Assembly (NCBI GenBank): GCA_009192285.1
Contig: WBVU01000003.1
Location: forward strand, 4,185,973-4,249,972
Reading direction: 5' to 3'
DNA: 64,000 nucleotides
From: Morchella semilibera
Taxonomy: Eukaryota > Ascomycota > Pezizomycetes > Pezizales > Morchellaceae
Position numbers and translations under genes: made by a program. A model generated the notes under the pieces. That model searched no databases and was not told where the DNA came from. It saw only the letters and a program-made list of their open reading frames with translations. Positions 13,371 through 24,688 of this stretch are shown piece after piece; the stretch's first letter is position 1, and the number at the start of each line of letters is the position of its first letter.

Positions 13371-13453
13371 TACCCGAAGACGGCATTGACTGTCTTTTTC
13401 GACTTTTGCCGAAATCTGGCAACAAAACTTGCTTCTCCCTAGGAGGTCAGATT

Positions 13454-13922
13454 TTACTGACAGACTAAGGGATAGATGGGGGTTTCAGTAGGGCGAGGTA
13501 AAGCCGTCAGCCCAAACAGATACCGGGCGGCTGCCAAAATAGCTGGCCAGGTGGCATTCCACCAATCTTTCGTGATAGCACCTTCTGGTTTTACCAAAGC
13601 AAACCCCATAAGAAAACCAAATAAATTGATGAGGAATGCATACTCAGCAGCATATGCAAAAAGAATCTGGATCATGAATTCGAATGCTACATTTGTTATA
13701 TCCAGGATTTTCACTTCCCAAGGCTTCTTTCCCAGGTAAGTTTCGGTGATGTTCCCAGCGACGCTAAGCACAAAGAACGCTGTTGAGAAAAGCCAATATA
13801 TATGACCGGTGTGATAATTGAAATATTTTTGTTTAATTTCAAGTCCTATCCAACTCCTTGAGACCACCTCTCTCTCTAGTTCTGGATGCTTCCGTAAGAT
13901 ATTCCTCGACCCTAGTAATCAT
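13454..13922 (-). CDS. Small multi-pass membrane protein, possibly frameshifted
   Basis: Function not recognised. The main frame (13454-13867) encodes a hydrophobic protein with about three membrane segments (around IYWLFSTAFFVLSVAG, FEFMIQILFAYAAEYAFLI and the following GFLMGFALV), then a tail rich in W, A and P ending YPLVCQ. This frame has no ATG near its start. An ATG at 13922 opens a second frame (MITRVEEYLTEASRTRERGG...), a good charged helix that runs into a stop at 13839. The two frames overlap and would join through a one-base shift near 13850, so this is either a frameshifted gene or a sequence error. A decayed retroelement lies upstream. Confidence 0.4.
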
Positions 13923-14381
13923 GGTCTTCCTTCTGACAGTAGTTAGTAACGATACACTAGAACATTGCTGGTGTGCTTGGTGCAGTGGAGACTCGGTAGT
14001 AAGGGTCCGGAACTCTAGACCTGGCCCTCCGGGAAGGGACGAGGGACGGGAAACGCCTATGTAATCTGACAATAGAAACATTAACACTCACGCTGAGATT
14101 TCGTTCTTGCCCATATATATTTTTCCCGTTCTCTCCCGGAGGATGAGGCCTAAGTCTTCCGGAGCTGTAGCATCTCCGATAGAGCATATTGTTTGCCGCC
14201 TCGAACTAGTCTATACGGGGAATTTAGTCCCTGATAAAAGGTATTCTCACTTGAAGCATGCCATATAGTCTACCCGACTTTATGCTACTACCGAGACTCC
14301 AGTTTACAGGTAAATGATTTTCTAGTGCGGCGTACTTACTACTTGTTTGGGGTCCGTTTGGACCGCCAACGCTCGAAGGCT

Positions 14382-15160
14382 TTAATTGATTCTCATCCAC
14401 TCAAGCTCCTCTGCGGTGTATAGCGGATTATTCGCCTTGAGTGGAGTTGATCCTACGTATATGGGGATGTAATGCCGAGCGAGCCGACACTCCGGTAGGG
14501 TACCAAGATCGTCAGTGAATTGATCTCTCCAGGTGAAAAGGAGCCTTTTCGCGGTTTGGAGTCGCCCTTCTGTTATCGCCTCTCCGATCGTGATATTGCT
14601 AGAGATGAACCACTGGTCGATGGTGTTGAAATCTGTGGCCTTATCGACACGACGATGGAATTTTGCAGGGCGCTGATCTGCTGGATAGCCTATGGTATTG
14701 ATGCCGTAGACTCTGTCGTCATCATTGATCAGGGGGTGAAGGATACCGTTGAAGTCTCGGAGCATCCTCTCGTCTTTTCTGTTTTCGCCCTTCGTGTCCC
14801 TAAGGACCCTGAACACACGACCCGCATCATCTTCTTCAATTTAGAAGCAATATTGAATCTATCCTGGAGTTCCGGAACCAGAAAAATTTCCCCATCATGT
14901 CCATCAGAGACGGCCTGCCAATTCCTGTACGACATTTCAAGTATTGATAATGATCAAGTAAGCAGACCTGGGGTTCGTGCCATCGACACTAAGGCTTAAG
15001 GGTTGTGGACAGATTCCTCGGTTGAGAAAAATGGTGGTTGTTGAAACAAAGCTTCCTATGTTGTTGTAATAAAGTATCGTCGTTTCTTTAGTGGTTATGA
15101 AGGTCCGACCTTGAAACTTAGAGCAAACAGCAATTGTAAGATGAAACGGATGATGAGCGT
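14382..15160 (-). pseudogene. Ty3/gypsy retrotransposon pol relic (protease to RT linker)
   Basis: The best-preserved part (14382-14816) matches the segment between aspartic protease and reverse transcriptase of fungal gypsy polyproteins. Motifs in order: DQWFISSNITIGEA, AKRLLFTWRDQFTDDL, ARHYIPIYVGSTPLKANNP, LYTAEELEWMRIN. In intact elements this leads into the RT domain. Here it ends in a stop, and I do not recognise RT, RNase H or integrase below 14382. Upstream (about 14990-15070), fragments such as GSFVSTTTIFLNRG and PQPLSLSVDGTN look like a worn retropepsin, but in a different frame with stops. I see no LTRs. The relic is clearly non-functional. Confidence 0.68.
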
Positions 15161-15189
15161 CAGTTGTAAGATAACAGAACCTATTTCTT

Positions 15190-15307
15190 GGGCCACCGTG
15201 TACTTCGAGGGTGGGGGAAAGTGAGAAGATACCACGCTGCCAAAGTTGCGTGAAGGGACGTGCCTTCTCACTTATTCCCACCCCCGAAGTACATGTTGTT
15301 ATGGGCC
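15190..15307. repeat. 118-bp hairpin beside the gypsy relic
   Basis: Left arm 15190-15229 (gggccaccgtgtacttcg...) pairs with right arm 15263-15307 in inverted orientation; the shared core is tgtacttcg then gggtggg and agtgagaag. The loop is about 33 bp. It adjoins the protease remnant of the gypsy relic and may be a separate foldback element or a rearranged piece of it. Confidence 0.6.
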
Positions 15308-15885
15308 ACACAACCATTAGACTTTGAAAACATTTTGGCTGGTATTCCTTGGCCCATATTAATCTCGATACCACTGTTCTCCCTGCTCCTACGGCTGCTC
15401 CAGCCGCTGTGCCCGTCCTATTCTACAACTACTAGTACTTTTGATGATGCGTCCGCTTTGAGTATATATATCATCAAACCTCTTTTGACATCTTTAATTC
15501 CGGTATCCAGTACCTCAACAGTGCTAGATCTGGTGAAGTAAGAAACGCCCGCGGCATATCACACTCTATTTTTATCAAGCATAGAATCAAAAGGCTCTAG
15601 GTATAGGATAATGACTACATGTAGTTAGCTCAGCCCTTCCGACCTCTCCATTACCGGCCAATTTAGTACATTCTTGTAACTCCTTACTCGTTCCACTAGC
15701 TACAAATGCATGTAAATTGCCATTACATTAATACTTGATACGTGTTTCTGCGCGTCTTTAGAGCCACCTTTCGCCAAATTACGCTTGATTTGTTGGCGTT
15801 GATAGGAGGCAGTTTAATTCTAAAATCGTGAGTACAAGCAATGAAGACTAAATGATGTACTACATGGAGACTATTTCTACCATGG

Positions 15886-16560
15886 CTACCCAATAAGCAT
15901 AGACTCCACATACAACACCCCCTCAATTTCCTTGGCCAATGCAGAGAATCTCCCATCCCAATACTGTTGCATCCTCTGCCTTTCCTCCACCGCCAACCAT
16001 TTCCCCACCGCCGACCACGCCCCCTCCCTATCACCGCACACAGGCTTCTTCTTAAACACCCTCAATATTGACGCCGTTTGATCCACAAGCAGCTCCCCCA
16101 TCAACCTCTCTTCAGTACAGGTATTTTCCATGAACTTCTCCCAATCGATCATTACTCCCTGGATCTTACAAAGCAGTTGCGATGCTCTCCCCCTCTCTAT
16201 CCTGAAATCAGTGCGGATGCCCGCCTCCTCCAGTATTTCCTCCTCGAAACCAATTTCTGCAGGCCACGGATCTTCTAATCCAAACCACTCATCGCCGCTG
16301 CGCTCAGGGATGCGCACGAGATCGTAGCAGGTCATTCCCGCCAGGATGAGGATTTGGGTTGTGAGAGGGTACAGATCATCGAGGGGGTCCTGAAAGTGCC
16401 GGGCCAACTCATTGTTAAGTTCCCTTGCTAGCTCAATTTGCCTGGTAGAGTAGCGGGGGAGGGGTTGTGAGCTATGTAAGGTCTCTTGGTTAGCTAGAGC
16501 ACGGCTCAATGGGTGGATAATGATCGGGAGGTGGATTGCATACAATAACTGCATGAACAT
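15886..16560 (-). CDS. Hypothetical protein, 224 aa
   Basis: Not recognised. An uninterrupted single-exon frame starts at ATG 16560 and has protein-like composition: many acidic and basic residues, regular helix-like spacing, no low complexity. The first 25 or so residues are hydrophobic with few charges (MFMQLLYAIHLPIII...) and could be a membrane anchor or signal. Three tryptophan-containing motifs stand out: DEWFGLEDPWPAEIGFEEE, DWEKFMENTC and GKWLAVEERQRMQQYWDG. The protein resembles in style the lineage-specific helical proteins common in fungal repeat-rich regions. It could be one exon of a longer gene, but I found no convincing splice partners. Confidence 0.5.
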   Translation of the reverse strand: MFMQLLYAIHLPIIIHPLSRALANQETLHSSQPLPRYSTRQIELARELNNELARHFQDPLDDLYPLTTQILILAGMTCYDLVRIPERSGDEWFGLEDPWPAEIGFEEEILEEAGIRTDFRIERGRASQLLCKIQGVMIDWEKFMENTCTEERLMGELLVDQTASILRVFKKKPVCGDREGAWSAVGKWLAVEERQRMQQYWDGRFSALAKEIEGVLYVESMLIG

Positions 16561-17290
16561 ATTGGTTTGATTAAATTTCTATTTAGAATGAATCGATTCT
16601 GTGAGGATATGGTGCGTGTTTTGTAACTCTTTATAGACGTTAGAGTAGGTAGTGGTTGAATGGAGGCAGGCAACTGACATCATTCCTTAGTAAGTCCTGC
16701 ATTCCTCTTAGCCTCAAGCTCGTGTATAGGTTACGGTTGCTTCCGTGCCTAGGAGTTAACCCACTGTGCCTAGGACTATTTGTCCGGTCTCACACATGTG
16801 ACTGCCCCCTGTGGGTACACTACAAGACATCTCTCTTATACTGTAGTCAGTCAATCAACCAGGTCTGGTACTGTCTATCTCCTTCTTCACTTCGAAAATT
16901 AACAATGGTTAGAGCGCCAAAACTGCTCGTCACAGGACCCGGAGGAACTTATGAAGGGCCAAAAGTACTAAATGATGGAGGAAGTGATTCGAAGCGAAGA
17001 CTACAAGCTATGTAATATTACATGCCACAAACGGTACTAAGTCTCACTCCTTTTTTGTGCACTCGCCTAGCCATAAGGTTTTACAACCACTCAGAGGATT
17101 TTTCGGGACACCGAGACTTTGAAAAAAGGAGAAGGTCTTGATCTGGAAGCCACCACACTCCCTACTTATTGGGTATTGGGTTTCTTATTTCATTCCCACC
17201 CCTCTTAGCCACCCTATTGTGCAAGTACTACCCTAACTGCATGCTGATAAGTACAACGTACACAGACCAATACATAATACGACTCTCAAA

Positions 17291-17422
17291 AGAGTGTTTT
17301 GGCAACACCCAAATCCCCAAATTCTGAGCTCAAATTTTGAGCTCTTGGCGGGTTATCCACACCAAAAACTGGTCGCCAAGAACTAAAAATTTAGACTCAG
17401 AAGTTGGTTGCCAAAGCGCTCT
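17291..17422. mobile_element. MITE family 2, copy 1 (about 132 bp)
   Basis: The terminal inverted repeats are agagtgttttggcaac and its complement ending ggttgccaaagcgctct. An inner hairpin is formed by gagctcttggcggg and cgccaagaact. A second copy with the same outer and inner repeats lies at 55897-56026; the central sequences (cacaccaaaaact, atttaga) are shared. No coding content. Confidence 0.75.
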
Positions 17423-18431
17423 GAAATTTCCGTCCTGACAGCTAAGATTATCCATCCATATCCGGGCCCAGAAACCGTACCACAACTGTAAGGCGCTAGT
17501 TAGTAAGAGCCCCAAATACTCTACGTAAGCACACGTTGACCTATGTAGGTCTAACCAGCCCTCCTCTAGTACCCCCCCCCCCTTTTTTTTTTTTCTTTCT
17601 TCGCATCAATTCCATTAATTTCAATAATATAGCTATATAGGTAAATAATGTGTAGCAGACTTCGTTGTTCTACTAATATTGGGTACATGAGATATATATA
17701 GGGTGTCTTATATGCCCATATTAGGCAGTCACATATATACATATGTACCGGACATATATATAGTCTTAGGCACAAGCGCTCGGAAGCAACACCCGTTACA
17801 ACAGTTGCAATTGGTGATAATGCCGAGTGATGTGTCATGTCTCGGGAGTCCGGGATTGTCTTGTGATCGATACTAGGCATAAACTACTAATTAATACATT
17901 CGATCAAGGCTTTAATACATCTCGGAACATAAAACAAAGTAGTACTTGACCTTGCGATGAACAGGACGACGGAACAAACAGAAATGTCTGGTTCTATCTT
18001 TTGCTTGTTACGAAGACAGTCTGTTGCAATTTGGCTCTGCCCAGGGGGCGAAAGTGTAAGATCCCCTCGGGTTAATGCACAAATTTATGAAGTATCAATC
18101 AATCAATCAAAACAATCCGTTGGGCCTGAGAGGCAAGAATCAGAGAAAAAAAATCCAAAACCCCCCCCTTTCCCCCCAAACTAAAGAATCTGTACTTTTC
18201 AGACCGTGTTATAATATTATTGATAAAGATATTTTTGTATATTATGCTTACTACAAATCAATCATAACTAGCTATATCTAAACCCAATTTTTTCGTTACT
18301 AGGTGGCTTTATCGATAACACTACATGTATATATCTTAGTAGAACTCTATCTTCTCGTTTACATTTAGGAATTATGGGTGGTGAAAAGCTCGGTAATTCA
18401 GTATAACATACATGTACCATCTACACGTTAA

Positions 18432-18757
18432 GGGCGCGCTTGGCAACCACATAAACGGAGGTTAAGACCCCTAAATGCCGTTATACAACGGACCTTTCTC
18501 AAAAATCCGTTATCTGATAAGTTGGCCTGTTTGGCGAGCCACTTTATTAAAGAAACATAACAGAATTTTTAAAAACTGGGTCAGACCTATTTCTTCCCGT
18601 TGCAACACACATCCCCCACCAAAAACTGTAACAAAATCACCTAACTGCCTTGTGTTTGGCAAACCCTAACTTTGTCCTAATATTTCTCAGTTAGCAATGT
18701 GCTAACAAGACTTCCGCTTAACGTAGTTTCTAAACCACACTTCCCCCAAACGCGCCC
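18432..18757. mobile_element. MITE, 326 bp, TAA target duplication
   Basis: It starts gggcgcgcttgg and ends ccaaacgcgccc, an inverted repeat of about 12 bp. It is flanked on both sides by TAA, a three-base duplication typical of PIF/Harbinger-type elements. The interior has sub-repeats around aacgg but no ORF worth calling. Confidence 0.65.
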
Positions 18758-20005
18758 TAAATATACTCGGGGCAGGTAATTAGTAAAACAGATTGTCTCT
18801 AGGCTTTTTTTGGTAGTCCTCGCCTATAGCTAGTATCCGCACCCATTGGTGAACTAAAAACCCTACCCGAGCATGTAAAATGAAAAGAGAAATAAAATAA
18901 ATAAGGATAAACAAAACAAAGGAGATATTTCGTAAGAACGATCAATCAAACTGCAAAAGAAGCTCTTCCGATACCGAGTGATGGCTCATGATACGAACAA
19001 CATCCGCCGTACACTTCTCCATGTTTTCATCCTCCTTAAGCTTTAGTTTATTTTTTTGCGTAATTGATACTACATAACAGTTATTTATAGACGTACTAAT
19101 ACTATATATATATATTAAAACGTGGTTTCCTGGCCTTGGAGGGTACGTAGTCAGACCGGAGGCGGGTCAAACTGCCTAGAACATGTACTATCCCTAGTTT
19201 ATATAATATCTCTATCTATACTATATATCTAAATTGGGTAACAAAGTCTCTTTTACCAAACTTCCAACCGAGTGATAAATTGTGATTCGATCCATACACA
19301 AGCACTGACTACGTAAATGTTAGACTTTGTCTTCCTATCATGCAGCCAAGGATTAGCCGCATGTGTTAACTTGTGTTATCATGCCTAGGCTACTAAGATC
19401 TTGGCACCTTGAACGCGAGCGTCCCACTGCATGTGTCAGCTCAGTCCGAAAGACAGTGAGATTGCGTAAATGATATGAAGGATAACGCCATAGCGGGGAA
19501 CATATGAGACTGCATCAATCTGGAAGTCTCTTTTCCTCCATTTATCTTATGAAATCACTTCTGGTACTTCCCTCTACTCTGGGTGTCTATAGTTCTCACC
19601 CCACAAGATCAAAATTACATACAAAACCTGAATATTCTCTAGCAGCTTAGCTAGCCAGGAGGTCGGTTCTGGGTGGATCGCCCCTTATATTATAATATCC
19701 TCTAGGTTGAGTTGTGGGATATTTCATCAACCCCTATATATCGCCGGGAATAGCTTACTTAAATCTCAAGCAAAGCCCGACTTCAACCAAGACCAATTGA
19801 TGATAAACATCACTATAAAAAAACTTCCATTATCCACCATTAAAAAGATGGTTTCCTTTAGACCATACAGTAAAGGAAGCCAATAAGATGCTATAAGGAA
19901 ATTCTCAACCATCGAAAAATGAGGGCACCTAGCCGAGATCACTGAAAAGGAATACTAATAATAAAGAACCCTAAAGAAAACAAATCCGACCGTCACACTC
20001 CAAGC

Positions 20006-21799
20006 CTAGAAGTAACGGTAAGCGCCCTTGCAGACATCATATTCGCATCGACCACCGCAACACTTTCCGGCGCAGAGAGTCTGTCCAGCAGGACAGCAGA
20101 TATCACTCAAGCAGACACCTTAAGAAGCCGAGTAGTTAGTTCAGAGTTCATTGAGCTTTCTTGATAATTGTATCAGAGAGGGGGAAGGATTGTACCTTTG
20201 CAGCATTGACCTTTGCAGAGGACCTCGCCCGAGGGGCATAGCTTCTTGCACTGGCCGTAGTCACATTTCTCGTCGCTCTTGCAGCAGCTAGGTCCGCAGA
20301 TTGTCAGGCCGACCCCACATTGCGCCTTGCACTGTCCATCCTTGCAGATCTCGTCTTTCTTACAGCAAGCCTTTCCGCAGGCGAATTGTCCGGCATAGGT
20401 ATCGCAAACTGGAGGCTTGTTGACACACATATTGTCCTTGCACTCCTGGTCCTTCGCGCAGCATACCTTGCCACAGACAGACTGTCCAGCGTAGGAATCG
20501 CAGACGGGAGGCTTGTCAACACACTTGCTGTCCTTGCACTCTTGTCCCTTAAGACAACAGACCTTTCCACAGACAAATTGTCCAGTGTAGGTATCGCAGA
20601 CGGGAGGCTTGGCGACACACATATTGTCCTTGCACTCCTGGTCCTTCGCGCAGCATACCTTGCCACAGACAGACTGTCCAGCGTAGGTATCGCAGACGGG
20701 AGGCTTGTTGACACACATATTGTCCTTGCACTCCTGGTCCTTCGCGCAGCATACCTTGTTGTCCTTGCACTCTTGTCCCTTAAGGCAACAGACCTTTCCA
20801 CAGACAGATTGTCCAGCGTAGGTATCGCAGACAGGAGGTTTGTCGACACACTTGCTGTCTTTGCACTCCTGGTCCTTCGCGCAGCATACCTTGCCACAGA
20901 CAGATTGTCCAGCGTAGATATCGCAGACGGGAGGCTTGTCGACACACTTGTTGTCCTTGCACTCTTGTCCCTTAAGGCAACAGACCTTTCCACAGACAGA
21001 TTGTCCAGCGTAGGTATCGCAGACAGGAGGCTTGTCGACACACTTGCTATCTTTACACTCCTGGTCCTTCGCGCAGCATACCTTGCCACAGACAGACTGG
21101 CCGGCATAAGTGTCGCATACTGGTGGCTTTGGAACGCAGGTATTGTCTTTGCAGTCTTCTGTTGTAGTCTTGCAGCAAAGCTTTCCGCAAACCGTCTCCT
21201 TGGTAAGGTCGCAGGTAGGCTCCGATGTGCATTTACCGTACTTGCAAGTTTCGCCTTTTCTGCAGCAAGCTCTGTCACAGACATTTTCCTTCAAACAGCA
21301 AAGATTGTTGTTGAGTAGAATCTCCCCCAGGGGACAGAGCTTCTCGCACGCCTTTTGTTTGTTGCAGATCTCGCCGAGTTTACAGCAGGCCTTATCACAG
21401 AGGGTCTCGCCTGCCAAAATGTCGCATTTTGGTTGTGGCTTTTCACATTTACCATATACACCGCAAGTCTCGCTCGTAGGGCAGCAGACGGTACCGCAGA
21501 CGCTCGCTTTTGCACAGCAGACTCCACCGACGAGCGTTTCATCATATTTGCAGATTTTGACACACTTATTGTAGTCGCACTTCTCATCGGCCTGGCAACA
21601 TGCGTATCCACATTGCCGATCGTATGGGCACTGCCTTTTTCCTGAGAATGGAATTAAATATTAGTATTACCCACTATACTATGTGTACTCAAAGTTACTC
21701 ACCAAGACTGCCATCGGTGCCGATATTCAGTGCTTGAGTGGTGCTGACACCAATGAGGAAAACGAGGAGAAGGTAGGAGAAGAAAGAGTACCGAGCCAT
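20006..21799 (-). CDS. Secreted cysteine-rich tandem-repeat protein, 551 aa
   Basis: Role unknown; probably extracellular or cell-wall associated. Three exons: 21703-21799, 20196-21641, 20006-20118, with GT-AG introns of 61 and 76 nt and matching phases (551 codons plus stop). Exon 1 encodes a signal peptide (MARYSFFSYLLLVFLIGVS...), followed by a KR dipeptide that could be a Kex2 site. The mature protein is built from Cys modules of form C-X3-CC-X5-C-X4-C. After several diverged modules come about nine units of a 32-residue repeat (CDTYAGQSVCGKVCC then AKDQECKDSKC or LKGQECKDNKC, linker VDKPPV). Diverged modules follow, and the final exon adds VCLSDICCPAGQTLC and CCGGRCEYDVC. Without the last intron the frame would stop seven codons later and lose the last Cys module, so the spliced form is preferred. 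It does not clearly match a named domain; a disulfide-rich Stig1- or granulin-like fold is possible. Confidence 0.85.
20335..21115 (-). repeat. 96-bp tandem repeat array inside the Cys-rich gene
   Basis: About nine copies of a 96-bp unit (32 codons) lie in frame. Two subtypes alternate, one encoding CCAKDQECKD and one CCLKGQECKD, giving a 192-bp higher-order pattern. One copy at about 20740-20775 is truncated: a B-type CKDNK runs straight into VCCAKDQ, an in-frame loss of about 20 codons. Confidence 0.88.
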
Positions 21800-24560
21800 T
21801 TTCAATATCTCTCTTGCTGTAGATGTTGCAGATTCGATTTTGTGTATGCAATACTCAGGTGAGGGCTGGTTATCTCTGGCATTGGGGCTTCTCGGGGGTC
21901 TTTATAATCCTTTTCATCACTCTCAGGTTGTGCGTTCTATAGTACGAGTGTATATTTCGGAGGCCAGGACAACCTCCGTCGTGATTACTAGCTCAGCCTA
22001 TATCAAAATGGTGGGATGTGTGAGGATGCACGATAGCTGCGGCTGATTTCTCGCAGGTTCATTTCTACCCCACAACTATACTAGCCTTGTACTGGTAGAT
22101 CAATCAGATTTAGCTCCCTGAGCTACCCAAAAACCAGATTAGAGAGCAGTCAGCATTGCACAAACTACCAAGGCAATGTCTTCGCGGACATAGATCCTGG
22201 AATTAACAGTAAGATCCCTTGGAAGTTGCATATTCACCTGAGAGGTCATCACGAATCAGCTCGCGAGGAAACCTCGGTATATCTCTTGCATATTTTTGAA
22301 AGATATCTAACTCTTATTTCTATCAAATCTACCACAATAAAAAAGAGCTATTCGAATCGGCGACCCAATACCTTGCCCGATGAAACATGGGATGTTACCG
22401 ACATGGGCCCCGCCAATCCCATCTTACTACCATTTACCAATGCTTTCAAGGGTTTAACCATCGTGCTACGATTATTATATATGCGCACAAGAGACGGTTT
22501 TGAAGAAGGTTCCGCTTGTAGGCATCACATGTACTAGAGCCTATTTCTGTACCACAACATGGAGCTTTTTATCCTATTCGTAGGACCCTGTATCCTAGTG
22601 ACGCATCCCCTATATCGGTCGCTATTATAACGTCAGATCGCCGGTATCACTAGAGTAATTTGCTAGAGTTCGGTTGCTTTTGCATGCGGTCCTCTACCTT
22701 CGCTAAATATTCACTTTTAAATACCAATAACCTACTTTTTATTTCAGTTACTATTTTATTTTAAGAAAACAGGAATCGTTCCTACACTTGCAACGGGAAG
22801 CAAAGGGCCTTTCAACAGCCCAAACAGACTAAATCATACGGGAGTTCAATGACTTCACCTTGATCATTAGCTCAATGAGTGGCATTTACCAAATCAATAT
22901 ATGCATACTGGATTGCCTCATGGGACCATACGAGAATTCCTGTGAGTCGGAGTCTAGTGATTGGCGCAAGCTGAGCGCGCTCGAGCTTTAGGCTCGAGCC
23001 CATATCCGCAAGGCTCAATCCTAGGCTGAGCCTGGTAAAGTACTATAGCTAGTGGTGGTAGGAAATCATGTCTTAGTGGCCTATAAATGATATATTCTCC
23101 ATTATCGATGCTAGTAGATATTTTATATAATCTTGAGAGCTCGAGCCCTACGCCAGGTTGATCTCGAGCCAGTTCATGCCTAGCCAGTACAGGTTAGTAC
23201 CCATCACCTTGTACGATCCATAATAATATAATTATATAAGCCTAAGAATATATTTCTACTCGAGCTACGTTGTAGATATTAAGATACTAGGACCCTTTCT
23301 GTCAACAGAGTGGCCATGTAATAGCTCAAACTCCAGAAACTCTAAGGCTTCTGTGGTGGACTTGTTTATTCGCTTACCCGTATTATGATGCACCTGGAGC
23401 CAAGTGCGACCTAAACCCCACCTCCAGCCAATGATCAATTAGACCTGTGTGCAACCACACATTCGCCTGTGCTAAATTTAAGCTTCTCTTCAGATCAGGC
23501 GAGGTACCGCTGACGCACTCCCGAAGTGATAACCCCGAGGAATTCGAACACCTACCCCCCGCAATCCAGTAGGTGCCGAAAAAAATGACCATTGAGCCAG
23601 AGATTTCATTTATTGTTCTAATGTTTCAACATTCTGAAAACATCATGGTATATACATACACCTCTACAATTACCACTCAGTAGCTAAGATGACATCGAAA
23701 CGAGCTGCTCTCAAGGAATAGAATTTTTGAATGATGCACAAAAACTGTGTACATTCATGTACTCATACTTTTGCACTTTATAACATTCTTCTTCCTTGGC
23801 GCATGTAATACGGACTCGAACGAGGTCAGACGTCGCTATTGATAGCAACTATGTGCCTCTTGGCATCTGCTTCTACAATTACAATCCGTCAAATGTTTTG
23901 AGAACCTGCCTTGGCGATCTTTACCCATCACCCACCTCTTCATCAAAAACTAAGATCTATAATAATTACTGGGGCTGGGTAGCAAACCTACTAACTGGCT
24001 CCATCTATCGATCACTTTCGTTTTAAAATATATTCTAGGTTCCATCTCGTCCATACACGTGTCGATACGGGCGCCTGCATAGGTTATTCTTTCAATACAT
24101 ACGTACGTCCAGCACGATAACAATTGACCTGCCCTTATTCAAATACCGTCAGCCTACCAATAGTTTCCTCGTTCAGGCCGCTTTTAAAAGGCTGTAGGAC
24201 GGATCCAGCGTTATTTAGCGAGGGTGCTAGAGTTGGCTTATGAGCGAGTGATAGCCTGTGATGCATTAAGAAACTTTTGTTTTTCATACTCGACAGTGTG
24301 GCGGGATATTATTGGTAAGTGACTTATCTTCAATTCTAATCTCAATCGTTCAAAACGAACTGTATGCCTGTGATAACGGGTAGGTACCTACGCTCGAAAT
24401 TCGAACACATAGTGACTTGCATGAGGATGAGCACGAGCGATCCCACAGGATAACCCAAATCGACATTTCATCGTTCAATAGTACCAGTAAAGCAAGAAAC
24501 CTCCGGCTACACTTGACTTTGGGATTGAGTTCCCGGCGATCCCACTTAAAGACATGTATT

Positions 24561-24688
24561 CTACTCGCAACTTCATAGCGTTTCTGAACACAACCACTAT
24601 TACATGCCATACAAAAATGTAGTCTTGGCGGTTTTTTGGGTTTATGCAATATTAGTCGTGTTCAAAAACGCCATGAGATTGCGAGTAG
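24561..24688. repeat. Palindromic repeat family 1, copy C (best copy)
   Basis: Arms of about 50 bp: ctactcgcaacttcatagcg at 24561 pairs with the complement of cgccatgagattgcgagtag ending 24688, continuing through tgaacacaac and ttacatgcc. Total 128 bp with a short loop (tcttggcggttttttggg). It shares the motif catgccatacaaaa with copy A. Confidence 0.75.

Larger units (their letters stand above)
16561..20005. other. Gene-free stretch with two MITEs
   Basis: No supportable gene. Holds repeat family 2 copy 1 (17291-17422), a 326-bp TAA-flanked MITE (18432-18757), a C10/T13 block at about 17572-17594, AT microsatellites (about 19104-19117) and the TACATGTA octamer at 18322 and 18409. Confidence 0.55.

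Noticed and set aside
20335-21115. Regularly spaced repeats as a CRISPR array
   Set aside because: Units are contiguous, in frame and coding, with no unique spacers, in a eukaryotic gene.
20304-21318. Two further 1-kb ORFs over the Cys-rich repeat (20304-21284 minus, 20320-21318 plus)
   Set aside because: They exist because the 96-bp unit, a multiple of three, lacks stops in several frames. Their products are simple repeats of AR-rich or LV-rich strings without signal peptide or sensible composition.
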